The position numbers and the translations under genes were made by a program. This document shows positions 28,440-37,522 of a stretch of DNA of 64,000 nucleotides, one piece after another. Where the stretch lies: NCBI GenBank assembly GCA_000169075.1, contig AAVT01000001.1:695201-759200 (forward strand), read 5' to 3'. Position 1 is the stretch's first letter, and each line of letters begins with the position of its first letter. This stretch comes from a marine gamma proteobacterium HTCC2143. GTDB taxonomy: Bacteria > Pseudomonadota > Gammaproteobacteria > Pseudomonadales > Dasaniaceae. The notes under the pieces were generated by a model. The model was not told the DNA's origin. It saw only the letters and a program-made list of their open reading frames with translations, and did not search any database.

Positions 28440-29501
28440 ATGACGACTAACGCAGAATCCAGACACTCCGAAGAGTTTTTTGTGCCCGATTTGTGCAATG
28501 CCCAGGCTGTGCTCTTTCTGGTGTTGGTTGCGGAGCTTCTAGCGATTGTTCTGGAGCTCGCAGCAACGGGACTCCGAGAATTCAGCTGGCAGTCATTCGC
28601 GTTAACATCGCTATTTATACAGTGGGCTTTTTTAATGAGTGCGGCGTTGTTGTGCTCGCTGCGTTCGCGGCTCGCTGACTGGCCAATGCCTTGGGCGGCA
28701 GGACTATGTTATTCATTGATTGTAGTGGTCGTTGCGACAACCAGTGTGGCGGGTCAATGGTTGTTGCAGGGTGCATTTAGTCAGAGTGGCAACTGGTCTG
28801 TTAATGTGCTGCAGCTGGCAACACATGTTTTGATTTGTGCGGTACTGGCAGGCATAGCCCTGCGCTATTTCTATCTGACCCAGCAACTCCGAGAAAAACA
28901 GCGGACTGAGCTGCAGGCCCGGATACAGGCCTTGCAGTCTCGAATTCGGCCACATTTTCTTTTCAATAGCATGAACATTATCGCCAGTTTGATCGCCGTT
29001 GATCAAGAGGCCGCTGAAATGGCGGTTGAAGATCTAGCGGGATTGTTTCGAGCCAGTCTCGCGGATACCGAAACAGAGGTCACACTCGCCGACGAATTAG
29101 AGCTATGTCGGCGCTATGCACGGATTGAAAAATTGCGCATGGGTGATCGATTGAAAATGACCTGGCGGGTTGACAGCGTGCCCAAAAACCTACCGATACC
29201 GAGTTTGTCACTACAGCCCCTGTTGGAAAATGCTATCTACCATGGCATTCAGCAGCTGCCTCAAGGTGGAGAAGTTGTTGTCGAGGCTAAGCTAAATCAG
29301 GGGATGCTAACTCTGACAGTCAGCAATCCGCTGCCGGCCGCGGCCCAGACAGAGGAAGGGGGCAACCGCTTGGCTCAGGACAATATTCATCATCGGTTGC
29401 AAGCCCTTTACGGCCAAAAAGCTGGCTTGCGTACGCTGGTTGAAAATAATGAATATCGGGCACACATTTTTTATCCGATCGACAATGGGGCAAACCAATA
29501 A
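28440..29501 (+). CDS. algZ: LytS-type sensor histidine kinase AlgZ/FimS
   Basis: The 353-residue inner-membrane protein has four hydrophobic segments in the first 145 residues, then a cytosolic His-kinase domain of the LytS class. The phospho-acceptor His lies near residue 172 in RIRPHFLFNSMN, and the ATP-binding region carries LQPLLENAIYHGI. In Pseudomonas aeruginosa AlgZ (FimS) works with AlgR in twitching, alginate and virulence control. The gene pair algZ-algR followed by hemC-hemD, with divergent argH, is the same order as there. The signal sensed is not evident from sequence. Confidence 0.93.
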   Translation: MTTNAESRHSEEFFVPDLCNAQAVLFLVLVAELLAIVLELAATGLREFSWQSFALTSLFIQWAFLMSAALLCSLRSRLADWPMPWAAGLCYSLIVVVVATTSVAGQWLLQGAFSQSGNWSVNVLQLATHVLICAVLAGIALRYFYLTQQLREKQRTELQARIQALQSRIRPHFLFNSMNIIASLIAVDQEAAEMAVEDLAGLFRASLADTETEVTLADELELCRRYARIEKLRMGDRLKMTWRVDSVPKNLPIPSLSLQPLLENAIYHGIQQLPQGGEVVVEAKLNQGMLTLTVSNPLPAAAQTEEGGNRLAQDNIHHRLQALYGQKAGLRTLVENNEYRAHIFYPIDNGANQ

Positions 29502-29527
29502 GTTGAGATGAGGCGGGAGAAAGCGTT

Positions 29528-30274
29528 GTGAGAGTATTAATTGTCGATGATGAGCCATTGGCGCGAAGTCGGTTAGCCCGATTGTTGGGGCAGCAGCCGG
29601 ACTGTGACACGGTTGTCGAAGCCGAAAATGGGGAGCAGGCCATTATTGTGTGTAACCAGCAGCTTCCCGATGTCGTGTTGATGGATATCCGTATGCCAGT
29701 GATGGATGGGCTTCAGACCGCGCGCCATTTAGCCTCTTTTGACGAAGCCCCAGCGGTCATATTTTGTACTGCCTACAACGATTATGCCCTCGAGGCATTT
29801 GATGCTAATGCGGTTGACTACCTGTTGAAACCGGTGAACAAGGAAAAACTTTCTCTGGCCCTAGCTAAGGCAAAAAAACTCAATCGCGTGCAGCTGACTG
29901 CTTTATCAGCGCAGCAAGCTGGAACAGAGAGCCACAGAGGGCATATTGCCGCTAAATCCAGCCGCGGCATCGAGTTAATAGCCGTCGACAATATCCGCTA
30001 TTTTATCGCAGACCAAAAATACGTCACGGTATGGTTCCAAGCTGATGGCGAACAAAAACACGTGCTGATTGACGACTCGTTAAAGGACCTAGAGCAGATG
30101 CTGGGTGATCAGTTTGTGCGTATTCATCGCAATGCCCTCGCCGCGGTCGCTCATATACAGGGGTTTGAAAAGGTTGAGCAGGCGATCTATCTGAAGTTGT
30201 CTGGAATTGACCGTGGACCTCAAGTCAGCCGGCGTTATCAGGCGTTGGTTCGCGAGCTCGTTCAACAATTGTAG
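29528..30274 (+). CDS. algR: LytTR family response regulator AlgR
   Basis: The 248-residue product has a receiver domain (about 1-120) with the acidic pair Asp7-Asp8, the phospho-acceptor Asp53 in LMDIRMP and the late Lys (LLKPV), then a LytTR DNA-binding domain (about 140-245) with YFIADQKYVTVW and the FVRIHRN segment. All phosphorylation residues are intact. It starts 26 bases after algZ, so the two are co-expressed. In Pseudomonas AlgR controls alginate, type IV pili and the polA-linked sRNA ErsA; whether it controls the candidate sRNA here is untested. Confidence 0.95.
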   Translation: MRVLIVDDEPLARSRLARLLGQQPDCDTVVEAENGEQAIIVCNQQLPDVVLMDIRMPVMDGLQTARHLASFDEAPAVIFCTAYNDYALEAFDANAVDYLLKPVNKEKLSLALAKAKKLNRVQLTALSAQQAGTESHRGHIAAKSSRGIELIAVDNIRYFIADQKYVTVWFQADGEQKHVLIDDSLKDLEQMLGDQFVRIHRNALAAVAHIQGFEKVEQAIYLKLSGIDRGPQVSRRYQALVRELVQQL

Positions 30275-30449
30275 GCTTGTGGGAGTATTGTTGCTGTTTC
30301 GGCTGCTCGACATGGATAAACGACTAACAGCGGCTTCGACAGCTAGCGAGTTACCTCTCACACCATACAAAATGTATAAGTGAGGTGCATCATCAGAGCT
30401 AGTCACTTATTATAGTCTTAGTTTTTCGACCATTGAGAGCCCCTGATTT

Positions 30450-31391
30450 ATGCCGAGTAATCTTGTACGTATTGCTACCCGCGAATCGCCGCTTGCTCTG
30501 TGGCAGGCAGAGTTCATAAAAGCCGGCTTGCAGGCGGCTCATCCCGGTCTAGATGTTGAGTTGCTGGGGATGACAACACGCGGTGACAAAATGCTTGACG
30601 CACCATTAGCTAAAATTGGCGGTAAAGGTCTTTTTGTGAAGGAGCTTGAAACGGCGATGTTGGAGGGACGTGCTGATATTGCTGTGCATTCGATGAAAGA
30701 TGTACCTATGGAGTTCCCTGAGGGTCTTGAATTGTCGATTATTTGTGAACGCGAAGACCCCAGAGATGCCTTTGTGTCTAATCATTTCAAAACAGTTAAT
30801 GAGTTACCGCTGGGTAGTCGAGTGGGTACCTCCAGCTTGCGTCGTCAGTGCCAACTGCGAGCACTGCGTCCAGACTTAAACATCATTGATCTTCGCGGTA
30901 ACGTCAATACGCGGCTTCGCAAGTTGGATGAGGGCCAGTATGACGCCATCATTCTCGCTAGTGCCGGCCTGATTCGGCTGGGTATGGAGCAGCGTATTGC
31001 TGATCCGATAGCGGTGGACAGTAGTCTTCCTGCGGGGGGGCAGGGAGCTGTTGGCGTGGAGGCACGATCTGATGATCACCGGATACAGGCCTTGCTAGCG
31101 CCCCTGAATCACCGGTCAACTGCACTGAGAGTTAGTGCCGAGCGGGCGATGAATTTGCGTCTGCAAGGGGGTTGTCAGGTGCCGATAGCTTGTTTTGCAG
31201 AACTAGACATCGAAGGCTCTGGGCAGTTGCGGCTGCGGGGGCTGGTAGGTAGTCCTGACGGTAAGGAAATTTTGCGGTGTGAGCGTCAGGCAAAACCCGA
31301 GATGGCAGAAGCGCTGGGAATTGAAGTGGCGGATAACCTTTTAGCCCAGGGAGCTGAGCGAATTCTCAGTGCCGTTTACGGTCAGTCATGA
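30450..31391 (+). CDS. hemC: hydroxymethylbilane synthase (porphobilinogen deaminase)
   Basis: HemC joins four porphobilinogen units into hydroxymethylbilane on the heme pathway. The 313-residue product carries the dipyrromethane cofactor cysteine near residue 242 (LQGGCQVPI), the KDVPMEFP segment with the catalytic Asp region, and the [11 protein letters not shown] substrate-binding stretch. Its TGA overlaps the hemD ATG by 4 bases (ATGA), implying translational coupling. Confidence 0.98.
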   Translation: MPSNLVRIATRESPLALWQAEFIKAGLQAAHPGLDVELLGMTTRGDKMLDAPLAKIGGKGLFVKELETAMLEGRADIAVHSMKDVPMEFPEGLELSIICEREDPRDAFVSNHFKTVNELPLGSRVGTSSLRRQCQLRALRPDLNIIDLRGNVNTRLRKLDEGQYDAIILASAGLIRLGMEQRIADPIAVDSSLPAGGQGAVGVEARSDDHRIQALLAPLNHRSTALRVSAERAMNLRLQGGCQVPIACFAELDIEGSGQLRLRGLVGSPDGKEILRCERQAKPEMAEALGIEVADNLLAQGAERILSAVYGQS

Positions 31392-32182
31392 CATCGCTGC
31401 AGGGTAAACACGTACTGGTTACTCGTCCTCAAGGGCAGGCTGCTGACTTAGTGGCAGCCATTGAAACCGCCGGTGGGTGCGCTATCCACTGTCCGGTGAT
31501 TGCCATTGAGCGGTTATCTGACAGTGATACTGCCGAGCAGCAACGGTGTAAACAGCAATTTATGGCGCTGGACCAATTCCAACACGTCATCTTTATCAGC
31601 ACCAATGCGGTAAAATATGGCCTGCAGTGGATCGACCAATATTGGCCTCAGCTACCTGTGGGCATCAACTGGTATGGTATTGGTGGTAGCACCACCCAGC
31701 TGTTGCGACAAGAGGGGGTGCCAGTCAATGATACGGTTGAATGTGGAACAATGAACAGTGAAGCGCTATTGCAGCACAAAGGCCTGCAGGCGTTTTCACA
31801 CCAGAAGGTACTTATTGTTCGTGGTGTTGGGGGAAGGGATTATCTTCAGCAAGTGCTGCAGCAGCGTGGCGCAGAGGTTGAATATGCAGAATGTTATCGC
31901 CGACGGGTGGCTGTTACATCAACCGATTTGATAAGCAAGATAGTAGAGTATGAAATTAACACCGTTTGTTTAAACAGCGGTGAAAGTGTAGAAAACTTCT
32001 GTCAGTTGGTAGGCCCTGAGCACTGGTCAATCATTAAGGGTTTACTCCTTGTTGTTCCGGGGGCGAGAGTTGCCGAAATTGCCGGTAAAAAGGGTTTTGA
32101 ACGAGTTTTTTGTGCGGATAACGCCAGTAATCAAGCAATGATTGCGGCGATTGGTGACGAAGATCAATTAGTCGTGTCATAG
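31388..32182 (+). CDS. hemD: uroporphyrinogen-III synthase
   Basis: HemD closes and rearranges hydroxymethylbilane to uroporphyrinogen III. The family is poorly conserved. Support comes from the 264-residue length, the N-terminal [10 protein letters not shown] segment, two alternating alpha-beta lobes, the conserved [12 protein letters not shown] motif, and the ATGA overlap with hemC. hemX follows, as in enterobacterial and pseudomonad hemCDXY clusters. Confidence 0.94.
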   Translation: MTSLQGKHVLVTRPQGQAADLVAAIETAGGCAIHCPVIAIERLSDSDTAEQQRCKQQFMALDQFQHVIFISTNAVKYGLQWIDQYWPQLPVGINWYGIGGSTTQLLRQEGVPVNDTVECGTMNSEALLQHKGLQAFSHQKVLIVRGVGGRDYLQQVLQQRGAEVEYAECYRRRVAVTSTDLISKIVEYEINTVCLNSGESVENFCQLVGPEHWSIIKGLLLVVPGARVAEIAGKKGFERVFCADNASNQAMIAAIGDEDQLVVS

Positions 32183-32226
32183 ACTTACTGTACTATAAAC
32201 AGAGCTATGTTATTGCCAGCTCACTA

Positions 32227-33414
32227 TTGATACTGGATAAAGCCTTGGAAGATAAAACGAAATCATCAACAGAAGAAACAGCCGTTGTTGTAGTGCAAGA
32301 GACTGCAACAACGCCAGTGGTCAAGCAGCGGAGCACGGGATTGGCAACTGGGCTGGCCATTCTCGCTGTCATTTTTGCCATTGCCGCCGCCGCTGTTAGT
32401 TGGTACCTGTGGCAGAGTGGTGCTCAGCAGCAGCAACAGTTGCAACGCAGTCAGGCAGATATTTCTGCCGCTATTCAGCGGATCGACGTTCAGGTGAGTG
32501 ATAATAGACAGCTGCAACGCCAGTTCGATCAGCAGAGTGCAGCCGTAGGTCAACTCGAGAAAAATTTACAGCATCAAATAGGGCAGTTAGTGCGACAGCA
32601 GGCGAGTCAAAAAAAGAGTTTGCTGTCACTTTCAACCACCGACCGAGCCGACTGGCTTTTAGCTGAGGCTGAGTACCTGATCCGTCTTGCCAGTCAACGG
32701 TTGTTAATGGGTAAAGAAATCCAAGGCGCCTTGGATTTGTTAAAAGCGGCTGACAACATTGCCAAAGAATTAGATGACAGTAGTTTATACCCACTGCGAC
32801 AAGCGCTGGCTGATGATATGGCTGCCCTCCGTTCAGCTGGAAATCTCGATCTCGAAGGTATTTATCTGCAGCTGGGTGCATTGGCGAGACAAAGTGAGGG
32901 TCTGCAGCTTATCGCGATGCCGCAATTGACAGCGACCCTCGTCGAAGCGACAGCACCGGAGACCTGGCGGCAGCGTCTGGATGTCGGTATTCGCCGAGCT
33001 TGGGAAAAGCTCAGTAGCTACATACAGATAAAACGACGAGATGACATCTATAAACCACTGCTCGCACCTGAATACGAAGCCGCCGTTCGACAAAATGTTC
33101 GACTGATGTTCGAGCAAGCGCAGATGGCTGCCCTGTCTGGAAAACAGAAGCTCTACACGATAAGTCTCGCTAAAGCACAACAATGGCTGAACAATTATTA
33201 CACGCTGGAGATGGAAAAAACGGTTGTCGTTACCGATGCTATTAAAGTGCTGTCAGGGTTGAAAATAGAAGTGCCATTGCCGGATATTTCAGGGTCGCTG
33301 CGGGCCTTGAAAAGTTATCAGGAAACACTTCATTCAATAGCACCCCTACCTAAAAATAATAACAGTCCTGCCACTAATACTGCTCCGGCTATCTCGAAGG
33401 AATCGACTCAATGA
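32227..33414 (+). CDS. hemX: HemX family membrane protein
   Basis: The 395-residue product has a short cytosolic N-terminus, one transmembrane helix (about 37-60), a Gln-rich coiled coil (about 65-125) and a helical periplasmic domain with the LLAEAEYLIRLASQRL motif of the HemX family. Despite the name, its catalytic role in heme synthesis is not established. No ATG is available: the frame begins at a TTG at 32227, and a TTG at 32245 is an alternative, so the start is uncertain. The C-terminal tail is Pro/Asn-rich. It overlaps hemY by 4 bases. Confidence 0.88.
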   Translation: MILDKALEDKTKSSTEETAVVVVQETATTPVVKQRSTGLATGLAILAVIFAIAAAAVSWYLWQSGAQQQQQLQRSQADISAAIQRIDVQVSDNRQLQRQFDQQSAAVGQLEKNLQHQIGQLVRQQASQKKSLLSLSTTDRADWLLAEAEYLIRLASQRLLMGKEIQGALDLLKAADNIAKELDDSSLYPLRQALADDMAALRSAGNLDLEGIYLQLGALARQSEGLQLIAMPQLTATLVEATAPETWRQRLDVGIRRAWEKLSSYIQIKRRDDIYKPLLAPEYEAAVRQNVRLMFEQAQMAALSGKQKLYTISLAKAQQWLNNYYTLEMEKTVVVTDAIKVLSGLKIEVPLPDISGSLRALKSYQETLHSIAPLPKNNNSPATNTAPAISKESTQ

Positions 33415-34634
33415 AACGGGTGTTTATCGCCAGTCTGTTGATACTGCTTGCCTCTGCGGCATTGGTCGCAGCAATTGAGTTTGATCCCGGCTACTTGCTG
33501 ATCAGCTATGGTCACTACACCGTTGAAAGTAGTGTCTGGATAGGACTAGGTGTTTTTTTACTGTTCTTTTTCATGATCTATGGGTTTTTCAGTGTGTTGC
33601 GTCGTACCATAAATGGCGGTTCAGCGCTCAGTGGTTGGCTATCTGGGCGAGGCCATCGCCGTAGTCAAAAGCAAACTACCAAGGGGATTATTTCATTTAT
33701 CGAGGGCAACTGGCGCTTATCACAGCGAACGTTATCCCGCGCGGCGGCAACATCGGAAACCCCGCTTTTGAACTATCTGATTGCGGCCAGGGCCAGTCAT
33801 CGCTTAGGTGATGAAAAAGAAACCCGAGCTTTTTTAAAGAAAGCCGAGGCGAGCACAACCGGCGCGAGTAATGCGGTTGGCCTTACTCAGGCCGAACTGC
33901 AACTTAGCAGTGGTCAGTTTGAGCAGAGTCTTGCGACGTTAACGCGTGTTCGACGCAATGCCAGTAAGCAACCTTTTGTATTGCACTTGCTGCGGCAAGT
34001 TTATGAGGGGCTGAACGATTGGCAAGCTCTGCTGGCACTGATTCCAGAACTGAAGAAACACAGTGTTCTAAGTGTCGAAAAACTCGACGACTTGGTACTA
34101 GAGGCCAGTCAGAAAAGTCTTGTCGACGCTGCCAAAACGCGTGGAGTGTCTGCAAGCCAATTAGAAAAGCTCTGGGCTCAGCTACCGAAAGCTGCGGTTA
34201 AAAATAGCGAGACTGTCGCCTGTTATGCTGACCAGCTGATTGCTTTAGGCGAAATGCAGAAAGCGGAGAAGCTGATTCGCTCACAACTCAAGAAAGACTG
34301 GGACCGGGCATTGATTTCCCGGTATGGAAAAGTAGAGGCCGATGATGTTGCTAAACAATTGATCCATGCGGAAAATTGGCTTAAGGAACGAAATAATGAT
34401 GCTGCTTTGTTATTGTGTCTAGGTCGAATCTCTCTCAGAAACTCTTTGTGGGGGAAGGCGCGGGAATATTTTGAAAATAGTTTAAAGTTGGAAAAAAGTG
34501 CAGAAGTTTACGGAGAACTTGCCCGGTTACTGGCGCATCTCGGTGAGGTGGAAAAAAGTAATGACTACTTTCAACGCGGCTTGATTTTACTTCCCGATGG
34601 CTTGATTGATTTGCCGATGCCTGACAACAAATAG
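33411..34634 (+). CDS. hemY: HemY family TPR membrane protein
   Basis: The 407-residue product has two N-terminal transmembrane helices (about 4-22 and 41-63) followed by a soluble domain of TPR-like helical repeats (LLNYLIAARASHRLGDEKE, LLLCLGRISLRNSLWGKAREYFENSL). This is the proteobacterial HemY family, unrelated to the protoporphyrinogen oxidase of the same name in Bacillus. It probably acts as a scaffold in the inner membrane near heme synthesis. The ATG overlaps the hemX stop (ATGA). It is the last gene of the hemCDXY unit. Confidence 0.9.
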   Translation: MKRVFIASLLILLASAALVAAIEFDPGYLLISYGHYTVESSVWIGLGVFLLFFFMIYGFFSVLRRTINGGSALSGWLSGRGHRRSQKQTTKGIISFIEGNWRLSQRTLSRAAATSETPLLNYLIAARASHRLGDEKETRAFLKKAEASTTGASNAVGLTQAELQLSSGQFEQSLATLTRVRRNASKQPFVLHLLRQVYEGLNDWQALLALIPELKKHSVLSVEKLDDLVLEASQKSLVDAAKTRGVSASQLEKLWAQLPKAAVKNSETVACYADQLIALGEMQKAEKLIRSQLKKDWDRALISRYGKVEADDVAKQLIHAENWLKERNNDAALLLCLGRISLRNSLWGKAREYFENSLKLEKSAEVYGELARLLAHLGEVEKSNDYFQRGLILLPDGLIDLPMPDNK

Positions 34635-34706
34635 TCGGATGACCGCCAGATTGTCGTGACTTATTGCGTCTTTTGGCGTCGATAACTGCGCCGAGCACCA
34701 TCACCC

Positions 34707-34758
34707 CATGGTTCTGATCCCTCTGGGGCTCACTCCAAAGCCACCTGCGGGCTTTCGG
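34707..34758 (+). repeat. dispersed hairpin repeat, copy 1
   Basis: Between hemY and argA, bases 34707-34740 match 45783-45816 at 26 of 34 positions. The match covers the CATGG, CCCT-GGGG and CTCC blocks. The CCCT/GGGG part forms a small hairpin in both copies. A further inverted repeat (AAAGCC at 34737, GGCTTT at 34750) follows in this copy and may serve as a weak terminator for hemY, though its T tract is short. This is a probable dispersed intergenic repeat. Confidence 0.45.
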
Positions 34759-34798
34759 TTTGCCGTTTTATCGTCTGGGTTCTTTGGGCAGGCAGTAA

Positions 34799-36103
34799 TT
34801 ACAGTTGTTTGATAAAAACCTTGGAATTTCGCTGCAAATTGTAGGGTGTTTGTTTTTGTTCAGGCAATTGATCGCGTGAGACTTCAAGATAACCCAGCTC
34901 CTGAAACCAGTGGGCTGTCTGTGTCGTCAATACGAACACGTTGTTGAGCTTAAACTTTTTAGCCTGCAATTCCAGTGCCGCCAGTAAGCGTTCACCCCGA
35001 TCTTCGCCTCGATAATCTGGGTGAGTAGCGACGCAGGCGATTTCCCCCGACTGGATTCCCGCATGGGAATATAGCGCTGCACAGGCGAGGATCATCCCGT
35101 CCCGATCAATGACGGTGAACTGGTCAATTTCATTTTCTAGCAACTCTCGAGATCGCTTAACTAGAGTGCCCGCTGCCTCCAGCGGTTCAATAAGTTCCAA
35201 AATGCCACCAACATCCTCTATAGAAGCCGGTCGTAGCTGTTCATAGTGATTGTGTGAAATTAATGTACCCGCACCGTCCCGAGTAAAAAGTTCCTGTAAC
35301 AGTGCGCCATCATCGGTATAACTGACGCAGTGACAACGATTGACGCCATTTTCAATGCTAGAGATAATTGTCTTGAGTAGCTGGGCAGTTTGTTTATCGT
35401 CACATTGCTCAGACAACTGTTGTATCGCGCTGACTTCACAGTTTTGGATGAGGTGGCCATCGCTATTCAGTAGGCCATCCTGCTCGGAAAAAACGATGAG
35501 CTTGTCTGCATTTAGTGTCATCGCTATCTCAGTAGCAACATCCTGATGTGATAAATTAAAGACCTCACCCGTCGGTGAATAACCAATGGGCGATAATAAA
35601 ACGATAGAACCGTCAGCGAGTTGTTTTTCGACACCTTCACCATCGATTCTTCTAACGGTTCCGGTATGTTGGTAGTCAACGCCTGCAAGAATGCCAATGG
35701 GCTTAGCGACGACAAAATTACCGGAGCATACTCTGATCTGTGAACCGTGCATGGGTGAGTTGGCCAGACCCATAGTCAACAGTGCTTCTATATGTGCTCT
35801 TAATGAACCTGTAGCATCTTTTACACATTCCAAAGTCTGCGAATCAGTAATTCTAATATCGTCTTCAAACTGACTATCGACGCCCCGTAACATGGTCCGC
35901 TCTTCAATCTGTGGCCTTGCTCCATGCACAAGAACCAGTTTTACCCCGAGGCTGTTTAGCAGAGCGATGTCGTGAATGATATTGGCAAAGTTAGTATGTG
36001 CGACGGCTTCTCCGCTAAACATCAAGACGAATGTCTTACCTCTATGCGCATTGATATAAGGCGCTGAGTTCCGGAACCATTTAACGTAGTCTTTAGTGGG
36101 CAC
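34799..36103 (-). CDS. argA: amino-acid N-acetyltransferase (N-acetylglutamate synthase)
   Basis: ArgA acetylates glutamate, the first step of arginine synthesis. The 434-residue product has an N-terminal amino-acid-kinase-like domain (about 1-285, with LVLVHGARPQIEERT) that usually binds arginine for feedback control, and a C-terminal GNAT acetyltransferase domain (about 290-434, with CVATHPDYRGEDRGERLL as the acetyl-CoA loop). Length matches classical ArgA (about 430-445). It ends near the repeat-bearing gap that separates it from hemY. argE lies about 100 bases upstream on the same strand. Confidence 0.95.
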   Translation of the reverse strand: MPTKDYVKWFRNSAPYINAHRGKTFVLMFSGEAVAHTNFANIIHDIALLNSLGVKLVLVHGARPQIEERTMLRGVDSQFEDDIRITDSQTLECVKDATGSLRAHIEALLTMGLANSPMHGSQIRVCSGNFVVAKPIGILAGVDYQHTGTVRRIDGEGVEKQLADGSIVLLSPIGYSPTGEVFNLSHQDVATEIAMTLNADKLIVFSEQDGLLNSDGHLIQNCEVSAIQQLSEQCDDKQTAQLLKTIISSIENGVNRCHCVSYTDDGALLQELFTRDGAGTLISHNHYEQLRPASIEDVGGILELIEPLEAAGTLVKRSRELLENEIDQFTVIDRDGMILACAALYSHAGIQSGEIACVATHPDYRGEDRGERLLAALELQAKKFKLNNVFVLTTQTAHWFQELGYLEVSRDQLPEQKQTPYNLQRNSKVFIKQL

Positions 36104-36201
36104 GATGTTACTTCGGTATTTTATTGGGTTGCAGGTATTGTGCGGGCAAATAGTGGCTAGGGCAAGGGAGTTGGCATTTTGCTACCACAATACCGTTAAA
36201 A

Positions 36202-37353
36202 TCAGAGGCAAAATTTACCGATTAGGCGGGTAAATAAATCGACGGCGGGTTGAACCTGGTTCAACGCCATATACTCATTGGGTTGGTGAGCCTGATCAAT
36301 TGACCCGGGTCCCATCACAATAGTTTGCATACCCAATTGTTGCAGGAACGGCGCCTCAGTGGCGAAGGCTACCGGTTCGGAACCGTATCCGGTTAACTGC
36401 TCGGCGATTTTGACCAGTTCAGAATCGGCAGGCTGTTCAAAGGGCTGGATGTTTTTAATCAGCGCTCTTAAGCTGATGTTGATATTGAGTCGTTGAGCCA
36501 ACGGTTTCAATCGTTGATCCAAAGCTGCGTGCAATTCGTCGTTATTCATGCCGGGAAGGGCGCGCAAATCAAAATGCAGTTCGCATTGGCCACAAATACG
36601 GTTAGGGTTGTCACCGCCATGAATACAGCCTAGGTTCAGTGTTGGAACTGCGACATCAAACAGTGGGTTATTGTATTGTTGTTGCAGTTCACTGCGAAAA
36701 GCCAATATGTCGGCCATCACCCAGTGCATGGCTTCCAAAGCATTGTTGCCAAGACTTGGGTTCGATGAGTGACCTGCTCGCCCTTCAACAGTGACCGCTT
36801 CCATCATCATACCTTTGTGCATGCGGATGGGTTTTAGATTAGTCGGCTCACCAATTACCGCAAAGCGGGCCTTTGGCAGTCCTTGATCGGCCAGCGCTCT
36901 GGCGCCATCCATTGAACTTTCTTCGTCGGCAGTCGCTAGAATAATCAACGGTTCAACGAGGGTTTTATCGAGCACACTTTTCGCCGCCTCTATGGCGATC
37001 GGGAAAAAACCTTTCATATCGGTAGCGCCGAGTCCGTACAACTTATTGTCTCGCTCAGTCAGGCCAAGCGGGTTCATATCCCAACGATTTTCGTTATAAG
37101 GTACGGTATCGGTATGTCCTGACAAGACCAATCCACCTGAACCGGTTCCCAAAGTGGCGATTAAATTGGCCTTATTAGCCTTGCCGGCTAAGGGCATGAT
37201 CTGACAGGTAAAGCCAAGGCTACCCAGCCAGTCAGCCAGCTTGTTGATGACCGCTAAATTGCCGGTATCCCATTCGGAAGATGTTGAACTCACGGAGACT
37301 TCACTGAGTAGCTCATTCATCATTGTCAGTAGTGAGGGTACAGATTTAGCCAT
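36202..37353 (-). CDS. argE: acetylornithine deacetylase
   Basis: ArgE removes acetate from N-acetylornithine. The 383-residue product (same length as E. coli ArgE) belongs to the M20 metallohydrolases: GHTDTVPYNENRW carries the first metal His and Asp, ATDMKGF the bridging Asp, and TADEES the catalytic Glu pair. I start at the ATG at 37353; the frame can be read from a TTG at 37368, but the ATG gives the family N-terminus. It lies upstream of argA on the same strand. Confidence 0.93.
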   Translation of the reverse strand: MAKSVPSLLTMMNELLSEVSVSSTSSEWDTGNLAVINKLADWLGSLGFTCQIMPLAGKANKANLIATLGTGSGGLVLSGHTDTVPYNENRWDMNPLGLTERDNKLYGLGATDMKGFFPIAIEAAKSVLDKTLVEPLIILATADEESSMDGARALADQGLPKARFAVIGEPTNLKPIRMHKGMMMEAVTVEGRAGHSSNPSLGNNALEAMHWVMADILAFRSELQQQYNNPLFDVAVPTLNLGCIHGGDNPNRICGQCELHFDLRALPGMNNDELHAALDQRLKPLAQRLNINISLRALIKNIQPFEQPADSELVKIAEQLTGYGSEPVAFATEAPFLQQLGMQTIVMGPGSIDQAHQPNEYMALNQVQPAVDLFTRLIGKFCL

Positions 37354-37441
37354 GACGACATTACTCAATGTTGCGAAATTTGCCGAACGTGAGTTCAGCG
37401 TATTGCTGTTATTCTTGACTATCTTTCAGGCAACCACAAGC

Positions 37442-37474
37442 AAAAAAAAGCGGCGACAGATAACTGTCGCCGCT
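37442..37474 (-). terminator. intrinsic terminator of the pit operon
   Basis: A perfect 11-bp stem (37449-37459 with 37464-37474) and a 4-base ATAA loop are followed on the minus strand by seven T residues (37442-37448). It lies 49 bases beyond the pit stop and before argE, so it ends the phoU-like/pit transcript. Confidence 0.92.
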
Positions 37475-37522
37475 TACCATCTTTTCGATCAGGTTCAGAC
37501 GATGACGTCTGATAAATAGGGT

